Shown here: piece by piece, positions 8,292-17,099 of the stretch
Numbering within the stretch: position 1 is the stretch's first letter
Layout of the letters: each line of letters begins with the position of its first letter
DNA from: Lysinibacillus pakistanensis
GTDB lineage: Bacteria; Bacillota; Bacilli; Bacillales_A; Planococcaceae
Direction of reading: 5' to 3'
Length of the DNA: 64,000 bases
Assembly (NCBI RefSeq): GCF_030123245.1
Contig: NZ_CP126101.1
Location: 2,106,501 to 2,170,500, forward strand
Made by a program: the position numbers and the translations under genes
Notes under the pieces: model-generated
Database searches by the model: none
What the model saw: the letters and a program-made list of their open reading frames with translations, nothing else
What the model was told of the DNA's origin: nothing

Positions 8292-8326
8292 AGTTGTAAT
8301 GAAAAAAGCCACTAATTTTGAGTGAC

Positions 8327-8608
8327 CTAGATTCCTAACAATTGCTTTTTCTTCGCGTCAAATTCGTCTTGTGTTAAAATTCCTGCATCTAATAAATCCT
8401 TTAATTCGCGGATTTCGTCAGCAACATCGTACATATCCTTTTCTTTTGGAGCTACAGCTGGTGCAGAGGAAGTTTCCTTTTGTATTGCCTTAAAATTTTC
8501 AATAGCTTTCTTAATTTCAACAGCAACATGCATTGGTACATTATCGATTACAGCTTTGTTTCCAGTAGATATGATATCTATAGATATTAGTAATCTATCT
8601 GGATTGTG
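8327..8608 (-). pseudogene. 5'-truncated SHOCT-domain protein
   Basis: The C-terminal 30 residues (ADEIRELKDLLDAGILTQDEF, with KKKQLLGI at the end) are a textbook SHOCT domain. An in-frame ATG at 8533 would give 68 residues, but protein-like sequence continues upstream (DRLLISIDIISTGNKAVIDN) to a stop at 8609-8611 with no start codon or ribosome site. This suggests a larger protein, perhaps with a PH-like N-terminal domain, that has lost its 5' end. A short functional product from the internal ATG cannot be excluded. Confidence 0.6.
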
Positions 8609-8656
8609 TCAGTGCACACAAACCTTTATGGTATAATAATAAAAACGGAATAATAA

Positions 8657-8826
8657 GATAGAGGTACAAATTGGATTTTTCGATTTGTTTAAAAGGGAAG
8701 TTCGGTGGGAATCCGACGCTGTCCCGCAACTGTAAATGGGAGCACGTTTCAATGGACCACTGTTACGTATTGTAATGGGAAGGTGAAAGGTGTGATGAAC
8801 ATAAGCCAGGAGACCTGCCTTTATCT
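8657..8826 (+). ncRNA. Cobalamin (B12) riboswitch
   Basis: Diagnostic elements appear in the right order: AAAAGGGAA, GGTGGGAATCCGACGCTGTC, CCGCAACTGTAA, then GTGATGAACATAAGCCAGGA followed by GACCTGCC, the B12 box. GATAG and TTATC at the ends can form P1. Known members repress B12 synthesis, B12 import or cobalt transport genes when adenosylcobalamin binds. Here the next reading frames are a 40-codon gene and a 58-codon gene, neither a known B12 gene. A CCTA/TAGG pair near the first gene's ribosome site could be the expression switch. Confidence 0.95.
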
Positions 8827-8866
8827 AGTACAACCAAAAAACCTACGAGGATAGGGGGTGTTGAGT

Positions 8867-8989
8867 GTGACTAGAGAAATTCTCCTGCATGCTCATAGTA
8901 CGATGATTGCAAAACAGGTAGCTTCTATGTTTAATAGAAAGCTTTTTTCACCATGGCAATCACTGTATTATGTCGTGTATTTGTCATAG
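8867..8989 (+). CDS. 40-residue gene directly after the B12 riboswitch
   Basis: GTG start (an in-frame TTG lies two codons earlier) with GGATAGGGGG about 8 bases upstream. It begins with MTREILLHAHSTMIAKQ (GTG read as Met) and ends SPWQSLYYVVYLS. I do not recognise it. Close coupling to the riboswitch and a following strong terminator suggest that this frame is either the regulated product or a leader peptide. Part of a slightly amphipathic helix with an aromatic end; no metal-binding cluster beyond HAH. Confidence 0.5.
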   Translation: MTREILLHAHSTMIAKQVASMFNRKLFSPWQSLYYVVYLS

Positions 8990-8992
8990 TAG

Positions 8993-9024
8993 ACATCTTT
9001 CTGATGAGGGAAAGATGTTTTTTT
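8993..9024 (+). terminator. Intrinsic terminator downstream of the riboswitch transcript
   Basis: ACATCTTTC / GAAAGATGT, a 9-bp perfect stem followed by seven T. It lies about 170 bases after the B12 box, so it more likely ends the short transcript than forms the direct ligand-controlled terminator. Confidence 0.85.
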
Positions 9025-9051
9025 ATGTAAAAAATTAAAGGAGTGGTCCAC

Positions 9052-9228
9052 ATGAATCCACAAGTCGTTGAATACTATGAAAGCTTATTAAAATTTGAAA
9101 TTATGCAAGAGCCTTATGCTGCAAAACCACTAAAGGAGCTTGTTGAACAATATCTTGGACATGATGGCGCACATGAGCAGTCTATTTTAGCTGCATATGC
9201 CAATGTTATGAAAGAATTAGTAGGATAG
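9052..9228 (+). CDS. Small acidic protein
   Basis: 58 residues beginning MNPQVVEYYESLLKF; AAAGGAG lies 8 bases before this ATG, which is preferred to an in-frame GTG three codons earlier. Predicted helical and soluble, with no Cys. I do not recognise the family. It follows the riboswitch terminator and precedes its own terminator, so it may be independent of the riboswitch or be reached by read-through. Confidence 0.65.
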   Translation: MNPQVVEYYESLLKFEIMQEPYAAKPLKELVEQYLGHDGAHEQSILAAYANVMKELVG

Positions 9229-9240
9229 AATATTTTTTGG

Positions 9241-9272
9241 GCTACCTTGCAGCTGTTTGAGGTAGCTTTTTT
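9241..9272 (+). terminator. Terminator after the small acidic protein
   Basis: GCTACCT / AGGTAGC stem with a 12-base loop and six T. Confidence 0.75.
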
Positions 9273-9404
9273 AATGGTGTAAATAATAATAATACCAATT
9301 GGAATACATTTGTTTGTCATAAAACCGCCTTTAGTACTTCATTCATATTTCACTTTTTATTTATATAATTAATCTGCTATAAATAGAGAAATAGGAGATT
9401 AATT

Positions 9405-10766
9405 ATGAAAAATTTACTTTATAAAAGATTTTGGCGACTGCATTTTTTCGCAGCACTTTTTATTACGCCATTGCTTCTATCACTAACATTGAGTGGAATT
9501 GGTTATCTTTTTTTCACAGATATTGAGAATCAGTTATATGATGATTACTTCTTTGGCAAAAGTCATAAAGAAGAGGTCTTAACAATTGATGAAGCCGTAG
9601 AAAAAGCAGAAGCTGCATTTGCAGGATATTCTACTACTAAAGTGATTATGTTAGAAGAACCATATAATACTCGTTTAACATTATCAAATGGGAAAGAAGA
9701 GAAATACGTATTTTTAGATGACAATAATCAAATGGTAGGCAGTCAGGATGCCAATTACACATTTTCTAATATTATGAGAAATACGCATAGCTCCCTATTT
9801 ATTGGTGGTACATTTGTCAATTATTTAGTAGAACTAGCGGCATGCTGGACGATCTTTTTATTACTGTCAGGACTTTATATGACCTTTAAAGGGAATTTAT
9901 TGAAAAAGCCCAAGTCTGAAAATAAACGACAAAAAAGTAAAAGATACCATGCGCTTGTTGGGACGATCATTACGATTCCAATGGTGATGTTCATTTCTAC
10001 AGGGCTTTTATGGTCTGCCTTTCAAGGTTCGATACTTGCTGATATAGCGTCAGAAAGCCCAACTTTCGGTTACCCATTATTACAGCAAAAGCCACCAACT
10101 TCTGATGTGTCTGAAATTCCATGGGCAACCCGTCAATTAGAAGCACCAACATCTGAGGGTGAACATGCTCAGCATCATGGTGGAGGCGCTGTCCGTTATA
10201 CAAACGACAACCAAATTTCGATCGCTAATCTTGAAAAAGAAATTACTGCCATGAATATCGCCAAGCCTTATTCGATTATTTATCCTTCAAATGCTGAGGG
10301 CATCTATACAGTAGCAAAGGCTAGTAACTCTGGTGTAACAGGTCTCGATGTCAAGCCCACAGAAGAAGCAACTATGTATTTTGATCAATATAGCGGCAAG
10401 TTTATTGATCAAGTTAACTACGAGGATTATGGTATGTTGGCTAAGTTCTTTACATGGGGAATTCCTTTACATGAAGGTCACTTGTTCGGATGGCCAAATA
10501 AGTTATTAAACCTTGTTGTCTGTCTAGCCTTTTTAGCAGTGATTGCATGGGGAATTCGCACATGGATTTTACGGAAGAAAAAAGGGGAGCTATCTGCGCC
10601 ACCACAAATTTCTCATAAAATTTCAATACCTTTCGTTAGTTTCCTCATACTTTTAGGAATTTTAATGCCATTGTTTGGTGCCTCATTGATTGCTGTGGTG
10701 TTGATTGAATTCATAATCTTAGGCTGGCAAACAAAGAAGAAATTAAGAGCAGAAGAGGTTAAATAA
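9405..10766 (+). CDS. PepSY-associated transmembrane protein
   Basis: 453 residues. The layout is that of the PepSY-TM family: an N-terminal helix (about 14-35, starting after KRFWRLHFFAALFI), a first PepSY-like external region with DIENQLYDDYF, a central helix pair (about 140-205), a second external region and C-terminal helices near 360-385 and 410-445. The external loop holds EHAQHHGGGAV, a possible metal-binding cluster. Family members are often linked to iron or siderophore handling; here the upstream riboswitch and downstream iron genes are compatible with a metal role, but that is inference. Confidence 0.82.
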   Translation: MKNLLYKRFWRLHFFAALFITPLLLSLTLSGIGYLFFTDIENQLYDDYFFGKSHKEEVLTIDEAVEKAEAAFAGYSTTKVIMLEEPYNTRLTLSNGKEEKYVFLDDNNQMVGSQDANYTFSNIMRNTHSSLFIGGTFVNYLVELAACWTIFLLLSGLYMTFKGNLLKKPKSENKRQKSKRYHALVGTIITIPMVMFISTGLLWSAFQGSILADIASESPTFGYPLLQQKPPTSDVSEIPWATRQLEAPTSEGEHAQHHGGGAVRYTNDNQISIANLEKEITAMNIAKPYSIIYPSNAEGIYTVAKASNSGVTGLDVKPTEEATMYFDQYSGKFIDQVNYEDYGMLAKFFTWGIPLHEGHLFGWPNKLLNLVVCLAFLAVIAWGIRTWILRKKKGELSAPPQISHKISIPFVSFLILLGILMPLFGASLIAVVLIEFIILGWQTKKKLRAEEVK

Positions 10767-10777
10767 AAATAATATTT

Positions 10778-10814
10778 GATACGGCATTGCAGAGAATGTG
10801 CCGTATCTTTTTTT
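10778..10814 (+). terminator. Terminator after the PepSY gene
   Basis: GATACGGCA / TGCCGTATC, a 9-bp perfect stem followed by eight T. Confidence 0.9.
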
Positions 10815-10936
10815 CGTTAGAGAGCGGAATACTATATTATTGATGAATTGTTTATAGATTTTTCAGCATGATTTTATAAAGTTTTAAGATTTGTATGATA
10901 CATTGCTAATAGTTTCAGTATATTGGGGGAATGCCT

Positions 10937-12385
10937 ATGTCCATTAAAACAAGGTTTTTGCTATCTTATGTAGGGGTAATTATTATTGCTATCACGCTTT
11001 TATTAGCATCAGTTTTTCTTTTTTCCTTTGCGATAACAGGTGATGTCAAAGCAATTGAGCATTTTTACAAAAAATCCTATGTACAAAAGCCTTTAACAAC
11101 AGTAGAAGAAAATGCTTTTCTCGATTTAAAATTACTGGCAAAAAATAATCCCCTGCAGCTATTAGACATCGAACAGCTACAGAAAATAAATGCACCATCC
11201 ATTGAAACCGTTGTGCGAAAAGATCATCAAATTGTTTATGCATCACAGAAAGATCATGAAAAATTATTGCTAAAAAGTTTACCAGGTTTTGAAGCAACCA
11301 ATATTAATTCACGCGACACAATTATGATTAATCAAGCATTTTATACGTATGTTAAGTTCGATTTTTATTTTCCTGACAAATCAGAGGGGAGTATTTTTGT
11401 TTTGAGAGAGGTTAGTTCCCATGCGGAATTAACACGAGAGCTTTTACCTATTCTTCTAGGTATTTTATTTCTATTATTTATGATGATTATTGGCTTATTA
11501 AATTATCTAGTATCTAGAAGTATCATTAATCCAATTACAGCTTTAAGGGAGGGTGCTGAGCGAATTAAATCAGGAGACTTAGATTTTGAAATTACTTCTG
11601 GCTCGAATGATGAAATTGGTCAGCTCAATCGATCATTTGAGGAAATGAGAGTAAAGCTAAAGGAATCCGTCAAACTTCAGCTTCAATATGAAGAAAATCG
11701 CAAAGAATTATTATCAAACATCTCGCATGATTTAAAAACGCCCATGACCTCAATTATTGGTTATGTAGAAGGGATTAAAGATGGCGTGGCAAATACAGAG
11801 GAGAAAATGGATAAATATTTAACAACCATCTATACGAAGGCAAAGGATATGGATTTATTAATCGATGAGCTCTTCTTATTTTCTAAATTAGACTTAAAGA
11901 AGATTCCTTTTCAAATGGAAAGTGTGAATCTTCATCAATATATGCACGATTATGTGGAGGATGCTAGCTTTGACTTTATTGCAAGAGACATTCATATACA
12001 ATATATATCAGCGGGTTCAGCTCTTTTTGCCATGGCTGATCGTGATAAATTAAGACGAGTACTGTCAAATTTATTAAGCAATAGTGAAAAATATATGGAT
12101 AAACCATACAAGCAAGTTATTATTTCTCTGCATGAGCAAGTAGAAGATGCAATTATACAAGTAACAGACAATGGTATGGGCATAGACCCGACAGCTTTAC
12201 CGTATATTTTTGATCGTTTTTATCGTGCGGAGCCCTCTCGAAATTCACAAACAGGAGGCAGTGGTTTAGGGTTGGCTATTGCAAAACAAATCGTGCTTGA
12301 AATGGGTGGCGATATTTGGGCGAAGAGCGAATTAACAAAGGGGACTAGCATATTCATTTCATTGAAAAAGGCTGAGGAGAGGTGA
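10937..12385 (+). CDS. Sensor histidine kinase, OmpR-partner type
   Basis: 482 residues with a transmembrane helix near 7-30, an external sensing region to about 165, a second helix near 170-190, HAMP (RSIINPITALREGAERIKSG), and the phospho-acceptor box LLSNISHDLKTPMTSI with His at about 264. The ATPase domain has the N box (LLSNSEKYMD), G1 (DNGMGID) and G2 (GGSGLGLAI). I start at MSIKTRF, which lies 7 bases after GGGGGA; an ATG two codons earlier abuts that site. Forms an operon with the response regulator 6 bases downstream. The signal is unknown. Confidence 0.93.
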   Translation: MSIKTRFLLSYVGVIIIAITLLLASVFLFSFAITGDVKAIEHFYKKSYVQKPLTTVEENAFLDLKLLAKNNPLQLLDIEQLQKINAPSIETVVRKDHQIVYASQKDHEKLLLKSLPGFEATNINSRDTIMINQAFYTYVKFDFYFPDKSEGSIFVLREVSSHAELTRELLPILLGILFLLFMMIIGLLNYLVSRSIINPITALREGAERIKSGDLDFEITSGSNDEIGQLNRSFEEMRVKLKESVKLQLQYEENRKELLSNISHDLKTPMTSIIGYVEGIKDGVANTEEKMDKYLTTIYTKAKDMDLLIDELFLFSKLDLKKIPFQMESVNLHQYMHDYVEDASFDFIARDIHIQYISAGSALFAMADRDKLRRVLSNLLSNSEKYMDKPYKQVIISLHEQVEDAIIQVTDNGMGIDPTALPYIFDRFYRAEPSRNSQTGGSGLGLAIAKQIVLEMGGDIWAKSELTKGTSIFISLKKAEER

Positions 12386-12391
12386 GAGAAA

Positions 12392-13078
12392 ATGAAAAAA
12401 ATACTGCTAATTGAAGATGAAGTGAGCATTGCGGAGCTCCAACGTGATTATTTAGAGATCAATGATTTTACTGTAGACATACAGCATAATGGAGATGATG
12501 GTCTGAAACATGCATTACAGGGTGATTATGATTTAATTATTTTGGATATTATGCTTCCTGGGATGAATGGCTTTGAAATTTGTAAACAGATTCGTGCAGT
12601 GAACAACATCCCAATATTATTTGTTTCAGCCAAAAAAGAGGATATTGATAAAATTCGTGGTCTTGGTCTAGGGGCAGATGATTATATTACAAAGCCATTT
12701 AGTCCAAGTGAACTTGTCGCTAGGGTCAAGGCACATTTATCAAGATATGAGCGTCTAGCCACAAACCAGCAAACGAACCATATGATGTCCATACATGGCA
12801 TTACAATCGATACATCTGCCAGAAAGGTCTTCGTGAATGGCGAAGAAATTGCCTTTACCACAAAGGAATTTGATTTACTCGTGTTTTTTGTCAAACATCC
12901 AAATCAAGTATTAAGTAAAGAGCAGCTATATGAAAGGAACTGGGGCTATGAATCGGCTGCGGATGTTTCCACAGTTACGGTGCATATCCGAAAGCTTCGT
13001 GAAAAAATTGAACATGATCCAGCTCAGCCAAAGTTTTTGGAAACTGTGTGGGGGGCAGGATACCGCTTAAATGTTTAA
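12392..13078 (+). CDS. OmpR-family response regulator
   Basis: 228 residues: receiver domain with acidic pocket EDE (8-10), phosphorylated Asp52 in LIILDIMLPG, conserved Ser/Lys (VSAKKE, TKPFSP), and a C-terminal winged-helix DNA-binding domain from about residue 128 (EIAFTTKEFDLL, STVTVHIRKLREKI, ETVWGAGYRL). Transcribed with the kinase upstream, its expected phosphate donor. No target promoter is visible nearby; the preceding PepSY gene and the following ankyrin gene have separate terminators. Confidence 0.95.
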   Translation: MKKILLIEDEVSIAELQRDYLEINDFTVDIQHNGDDGLKHALQGDYDLIILDIMLPGMNGFEICKQIRAVNNIPILFVSAKKEDIDKIRGLGLGADDYITKPFSPSELVARVKAHLSRYERLATNQQTNHMMSIHGITIDTSARKVFVNGEEIAFTTKEFDLLVFFVKHPNQVLSKEQLYERNWGYESAADVSTVTVHIRKLREKIEHDPAQPKFLETVWGAGYRLNV

Positions 13079-13091
13079 AAGAGATTATCTG

Positions 13092-13141
13092 GTCGTAATA
13101 GAAGGGGTTTTTATCCTCTCATTATGACATGGGATTTTTTT
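13092..13141 (+). terminator. Terminator of the two-component operon
   Basis: Long imperfect hairpin opening with GTCGTAAT and closing with ATTATGAC, followed by ATGGGATTTTTTTT. Confidence 0.7.
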
Positions 13142-13246
13142 TGATGAATTTTTAGACTTATTTAAGAAAGGGTTAATGGATTATTTAACATTACCACTTA
13201 CGCTAAAGAAAGTATGGCGACATCCTAACAGGGTGGTGTATGACAA

Positions 13247-13957
13247 TTGAAGAAAATGCAGACAGTCGTCATAGCTTTAACATTTGTACTTCAAGGATGT
13301 GCCTCAAATGATACTGAGGCTATAAAGCTTGATAAAGGAGGATACGAGGAGATGGCTACAGATTTGACAAGTCAATTGTTTCAAGCAGTAGAAAAAGGGG
13401 AGTTGGACACGCTCCAAAATGCTTTGGATCAAAAGGTGGATATCAATGCCCAGGATTCAAAAAAACGAACAGCATTAATGATTGCCACGTACAATCAGGA
13501 TGTTGAAGCAGTAAAATTATTAATTGATGCAGGTGCCAATGTCAATATTCAGGATGATTTACTAAACACGCCTTTTCTATATGCAGGTGCAGAAGGCTAT
13601 CTGGATATATTAAAACTCACGATTCAAGCAGGCGCAGATCCTACCATTGTAAATCGCTATGGAGGAACGGCATTAATTCCAGCAGCAGAGCATGGTCATG
13701 TCGAGGTCATAGAGGAATTATTGAACAATACGACTATTGACGTCAACCATGTGAATCGTTTGGGATGGACTGCATTGATGGAGGCGATTATTCTAAATAA
13801 TGGAAACCTGATACAGCAAACGGTAGTTCAATTATTAATTGACCATGGTGCCGATGTGAATATACCAGATAATGATAATGTGACACCATTACAGCATGCG
13901 AAAAAGCAAGGATTCAAAGAGATTGAAAATATCCTTTTCACAGCAGGTGCTGAATAA
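13247..13957 (+). CDS. Ankyrin-repeat lipoprotein
   Basis: 236 residues. TTG start with a GGTGGTG ribosome site 8 bases upstream; an in-frame ATG three codons on is the alternative. The signal MKKMQTVVIALTFVLQGC (TTG read as Met) ends in a lipobox, so the protein is probably membrane-anchored outside. Then five or so ankyrin repeats follow, with typical turns: KRTALMIATYNQDVEAVKLL, DAGANVNIQD, GGTALIPAAEHGHVEVIEEL, LGWTALMEAI, DHGADVNIPD. These form a protein-interaction solenoid; the partner is unknown. Confidence 0.88.
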   Translation: MKKMQTVVIALTFVLQGCASNDTEAIKLDKGGYEEMATDLTSQLFQAVEKGELDTLQNALDQKVDINAQDSKKRTALMIATYNQDVEAVKLLIDAGANVNIQDDLLNTPFLYAGAEGYLDILKLTIQAGADPTIVNRYGGTALIPAAEHGHVEVIEELLNNTTIDVNHVNRLGWTALMEAIILNNGNLIQQTVVQLLIDHGADVNIPDNDNVTPLQHAKKQGFKEIENILFTAGAE

Positions 13958-14087
13958 GTCCGTTGCTTAAAGGGGATATAGGCTTCTTTGATATTGCCGG
14001 TGACAAAGGCAAATGTATCAATGCGGTCTTGCAAGGAAAGTAATCACAAATAGGTAAAATCTCGTCTCAACGTGACGAGATTTTTTG

Positions 14088-14693
14088 TTATAGCCAGCCT
14101 TTCTCACTAGCAACTTGAGCAGCTTGCTGTCTAGATTCAACTTGAAGCTTTTGAATAGAGGTCGATAAGTAATTGCGAATAGTACCTTTTGTTAAGAATA
14201 ATTGTTTACTGATTTCATGAGTGGTCAAGCCTTCCTTCACCAGCTGTAAAACGGCAATTTCTCGCTCATTCAAAGGATTTTGCTCCTTCATAAATAAGGT
14301 AGCTGCTAAATCCTTACTAACAACCTTTTCACCCTGCATAATTTTTCGAATAGTAGCAATTAAATAATCTATCGGCTCATCCTTCAGTAGATAGCCATGC
14401 ACCTCACAATCCATTGCTTTTTGTAAATAGCCAGGACGTGCAAACGTTGTGACAATCATCACTTTACAGGGTAAATGAGCCTCTTTAATTTTTTCAGCAA
14501 GCTCTAATCCTGATAGATTAGGCATTTCAATATCTACTAAGCAAACATCAGGTAGCTCCTGTTGGATGTAGTCCCATGCTTTTTGCCCATCTGAAACTTC
14601 AGCTATTACCTCAATATCTGGTTCAAATGACAAAAGGGATGTTAAGGCACCACGTAACATTTGTTGGTCCTCTGCTAGCAAAACACGTATCAT
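14088..14693 (-). CDS. NarL/LuxR-family response regulator
   Basis: 201 residues with receiver domain (AEDQQ acidic pocket, phospho-Asp54 in CLVDIEMPN, Lys in LLKDEPID) and LuxR-type helix-turn-helix (NEREIAVLQLVKEGLTTHEI, TKGTIRNYLS). The start codon overlaps the end of the kinase gene by four bases (ATGA), which indicates translational coupling. Close in form to DesR-type regulators of Bacillus. A perfect dyad upstream of the whole operon at 17031-17050 is a candidate binding site. Confidence 0.93.
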   Translation of the reverse strand: MIRVLLAEDQQMLRGALTSLLSFEPDIEVIAEVSDGQKAWDYIQQELPDVCLVDIEMPNLSGLELAEKIKEAHLPCKVMIVTTFARPGYLQKAMDCEVHGYLLKDEPIDYLIATIRKIMQGEKVVSKDLAATLFMKEQNPLNEREIAVLQLVKEGLTTHEISKQLFLTKGTIRNYLSTSIQKLQVESRQQAAQVASEKGWL

Positions 14694-15736
14694 GTTGGAG
14701 GCTCCTTTCCATCTTGAATTGGTATGCTGAATAACACCCTCGTACCTGTCGGTGTATTCCCATCAAACATGGCATCACCTTGAAGAGCATACATTCTTTC
14801 TTTCATCGAGTTGATGCCATTACCAAGTCCTTTTTGTTGTATTCCAATCCCGTCGTCTTTGATAGTAAGCCTATATTGGCTATTTTGACATTGTATCGTA
14901 ATGTGGCAGTTTTTTGCCTTGCTATGCTTGAGCATATTGGTGGTAGCTTCTCGTACACATAAAGCTAGCATCGTTTCCTCTACACTTGAAAGAACGATTT
15001 TAGGGCATTGATTGTTTATGGTTGTAGTAATATTAGCACTTTGTAGAAGCTGCTGGCAGTGAAGTAGCTCCGTATGTAACGAAACAAAATTCATATCAGA
15101 TACTAGTTCACGTACTTGTTTTAAGGCTGTACGTGTTGTAGCTAATATATCATTTAGTTCTTGTTTAACGCTTGTAGAATCTCGATCAATAAGTTTTGTT
15201 GTAAGTTCTGTTTTAACTTTAATCATCGTTAAGGTATGACCAATCGTGTCGTGAAGATCCCTAGCAATACGCTGTCTTTCCTCTTGTTGAACGAGCTTGG
15301 TATTGACATCAGCTAATTCGGATTGTAGATTCTTCGACTTTTCTACATAATAAATGAGAACAGGGAATACCAATTGAATGATCATCATGGGTGCTAGTAC
15401 CTGCGATTCAATGGGGAATAGGGAATCTTTGGTCATCCTTATGACGATTAAAAACATGACTGCAATGCCAAGCATACCACTAGCGATATGCCATTTAGAT
15501 TTGGCTCTTCCTAATAAATCTGCAAAGGTAAATCCGAAGATAAGCATGAAGATGTCCTCGTAAATACCCAAGATGCTAATAACAACGAATCCTACAAGTG
15601 AAGCAAGAAGCAGCTTCCAATCCTGGTGCCATAAAGCGAAATAGAAAGCACCTAAGTACAAGCCTAAGACAGCTATTTTAGCCAGGAAGGGGAGCTCTGA
15701 ATTTGACCATAACACCATTGTTATCAGGACAATCAA
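14690..15736 (-). CDS. Sensor histidine kinase, DesK-like (HisKA_3)
   Basis: 348 residues from a TTG start: four to five membrane helices in the first 130 residues, then the HisKA_3 box ERQRIARDLHDTIGHTLTMI with His162, and an HATPase domain ending GIGIQQKGLGNGINSMKERM. No external sensing domain, so it probably senses within the membrane, as DesK does. Protein-like sequence continues 19 codons upstream (IYPREQVKHYLIIDTVS) to a possible ATA or ATT start after AAGGATGGTG, so the true start may be non-standard near 15793. Follows the DUF418 gene by about 80 bases. Confidence 0.88.
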   Translation of the reverse strand: MIVLITMVLWSNSELPFLAKIAVLGLYLGAFYFALWHQDWKLLLASLVGFVVISILGIYEDIFMLIFGFTFADLLGRAKSKWHIASGMLGIAVMFLIVIRMTKDSLFPIESQVLAPMMIIQLVFPVLIYYVEKSKNLQSELADVNTKLVQQEERQRIARDLHDTIGHTLTMIKVKTELTTKLIDRDSTSVKQELNDILATTRTALKQVRELVSDMNFVSLHTELLHCQQLLQSANITTTINNQCPKIVLSSVEETMLALCVREATTNMLKHSKAKNCHITIQCQNSQYRLTIKDDGIGIQQKGLGNGINSMKERMYALQGDAMFDGNTPTGTRVLFSIPIQDGKEPPT

Positions 15737-15815
15737 GGATACGGTATCGATGATTAAATAATGCTTTACTTGCTCTCTGGGATAAATTTTTATTGCTTAC
15801 ACCATCCTTTGTTGC

Positions 15816-16946
15816 TTAATGCTTTGTCATGGCTTGAATAGTTTTTTTCCGAATCCATTCCAATGGGCCTATATGAAACTGCTGCTGCCAAAATGATGCT
15901 AGAACTAGTTGAAGGCAAGATAAAGCTAGCCAAATGCTAATAATAAGAATGCTATTTAATTGTCCACCAAGCCCAAGCCCCCAGCCATAAAAAATAATAG
16001 ACGCAAGCACGTTTTGTAGGACATAACAGCTCAAAGACATTTTGCCGACATCTGCAAAGCGGTGCCAAAGCCAATCTAGCCTTTTATATTCTACCAGTTT
16101 ACCTAAAATTCCAATATAGCCAATCGATAAAATCGGCGCACATAAATAACGAACAGGAAAATCAAAAAGTCCCCCAGGAATAAAAATAAGTAGATTTAAA
16201 GGGATACCAATGAATACACCGATTTTGAAAAGCTTGTGTCGAGCCTGACGTCCTTTGTCTGTCGATGAAAAAACCTCGTTACGCATAAACTTTACACCTA
16301 GTATAAATAAAAAGACATTCATAGGGATAATAAAAATAGCTTCCGTGCGATAAAACAAAAAGTTTGTCAGGCGATGCTGTACTTGAGCTAGCCATGTGCC
16401 ATTTTCATACAATGCAGCAACTGACTCCATGCCATTGAAGGAAACCATTGCCCCTTGTAATGAGCTAATAAAAATAAGCATAATCAGGAGGATGTGAAAG
16501 CTACCAAAAAGATAGAAAGACCATGTCATTGCTTTGTCGCCTAATCTTATAATAAAGGCAACGATGAAAGCTGTTATAGCATAGCTCATTAGAATATCAT
16601 ATTCCATGACAAGTGTGTAATGAAGTAGCCCTTCCAAACCTAAAAAAATAATTGTCCAAAGGTACATGCCAGGCCAAGCATTTCCTTTTCGTAACGCTTG
16701 CTGATATTTTAATTGTAAGCCTACGCCAAACATAATTGTTAACAGCCCAAGCAGTTTACCATTGACTAAAAATAATACTAACATTCGTAAAAAATCATTC
16801 AAGGACCACCAACCACTATAGTTACTCGTTGTGATATACGATAGATCGCCAAGATAGGCAAAAATCCAGATGTTTGTGCCAAGAGTCCCTAAAACGGCGA
16901 AGCCTCTTAACATATCAATAAAGGGGAGTCTTTGTTGTGTTTGCAT
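15816..16946 (-). CDS. DUF418 family membrane protein
   Basis: About 376 residues with eight or more hydrophobic segments. The N-terminal RLPFIDMLRGFAVLGTLGTN and the C-terminal pattern CYVLQNVLASIIFYGWGLGL plus GPLEWIRK are characteristic of DUF418 (YeiB-like) proteins, related to membrane acyltransferases. I choose the ATG in the MQTQQRLPF context; an in-frame GTG four codons earlier is possible but has no ribosome site. First gene of an operon with the DesK-like kinase and NarL-like regulator, so it may be their target or an accessory sensor. Confidence 0.85.
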   Translation of the reverse strand: MQTQQRLPFIDMLRGFAVLGTLGTNIWIFAYLGDLSYITTSNYSGWWSLNDFLRMLVLFLVNGKLLGLLTIMFGVGLQLKYQQALRKGNAWPGMYLWTIIFLGLEGLLHYTLVMEYDILMSYAITAFIVAFIIRLGDKAMTWSFYLFGSFHILLIMLIFISSLQGAMVSFNGMESVAALYENGTWLAQVQHRLTNFLFYRTEAIFIIPMNVFLFILGVKFMRNEVFSSTDKGRQARHKLFKIGVFIGIPLNLLIFIPGGLFDFPVRYLCAPILSIGYIGILGKLVEYKRLDWLWHRFADVGKMSLSCYVLQNVLASIIFYGWGLGLGGQLNSILIISIWLALSCLQLVLASFWQQQFHIGPLEWIRKKTIQAMTKH

Positions 16947-17030
16947 ATGTTCTATCACTCTTTCTTTATTTTCTTACATTAATGATAAGAAAGGGCAAAG
17001 AGAAAACCTATTCACAGCAGTCAAAGGATT

Positions 17031-17050
17031 TTTATGACACCTGTCATAAA
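17031..17050. promoter_or_regulatory. Dyad upstream of the DUF418 / two-component operon
   Basis: TTTATGACA-CC-TGTCATAAA, 9-bp perfect arms. It lies about 85 bp upstream of the operon's first gene. NarL-family regulators often bind such dyads in their own promoters, so autoregulation is plausible. It could alternatively be a small hairpin downstream of the methyltransferase transcript. Confidence 0.5.
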
Positions 17051-17060
17051 GTGATGAAAC

Positions 17061-17089
17061 AATAAAACCAGCAACGCTTTGGGTGCTGG
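17061..17089 (-). terminator. Terminator of the methyltransferase gene
   Basis: On the minus strand CCAGCA / TGCTGG with a 10-base loop followed by TTTTATTGTTT, starting 11 bases past the stop. Confidence 0.75.
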
Positions 17090-17099
17090 CGAAATGCAA

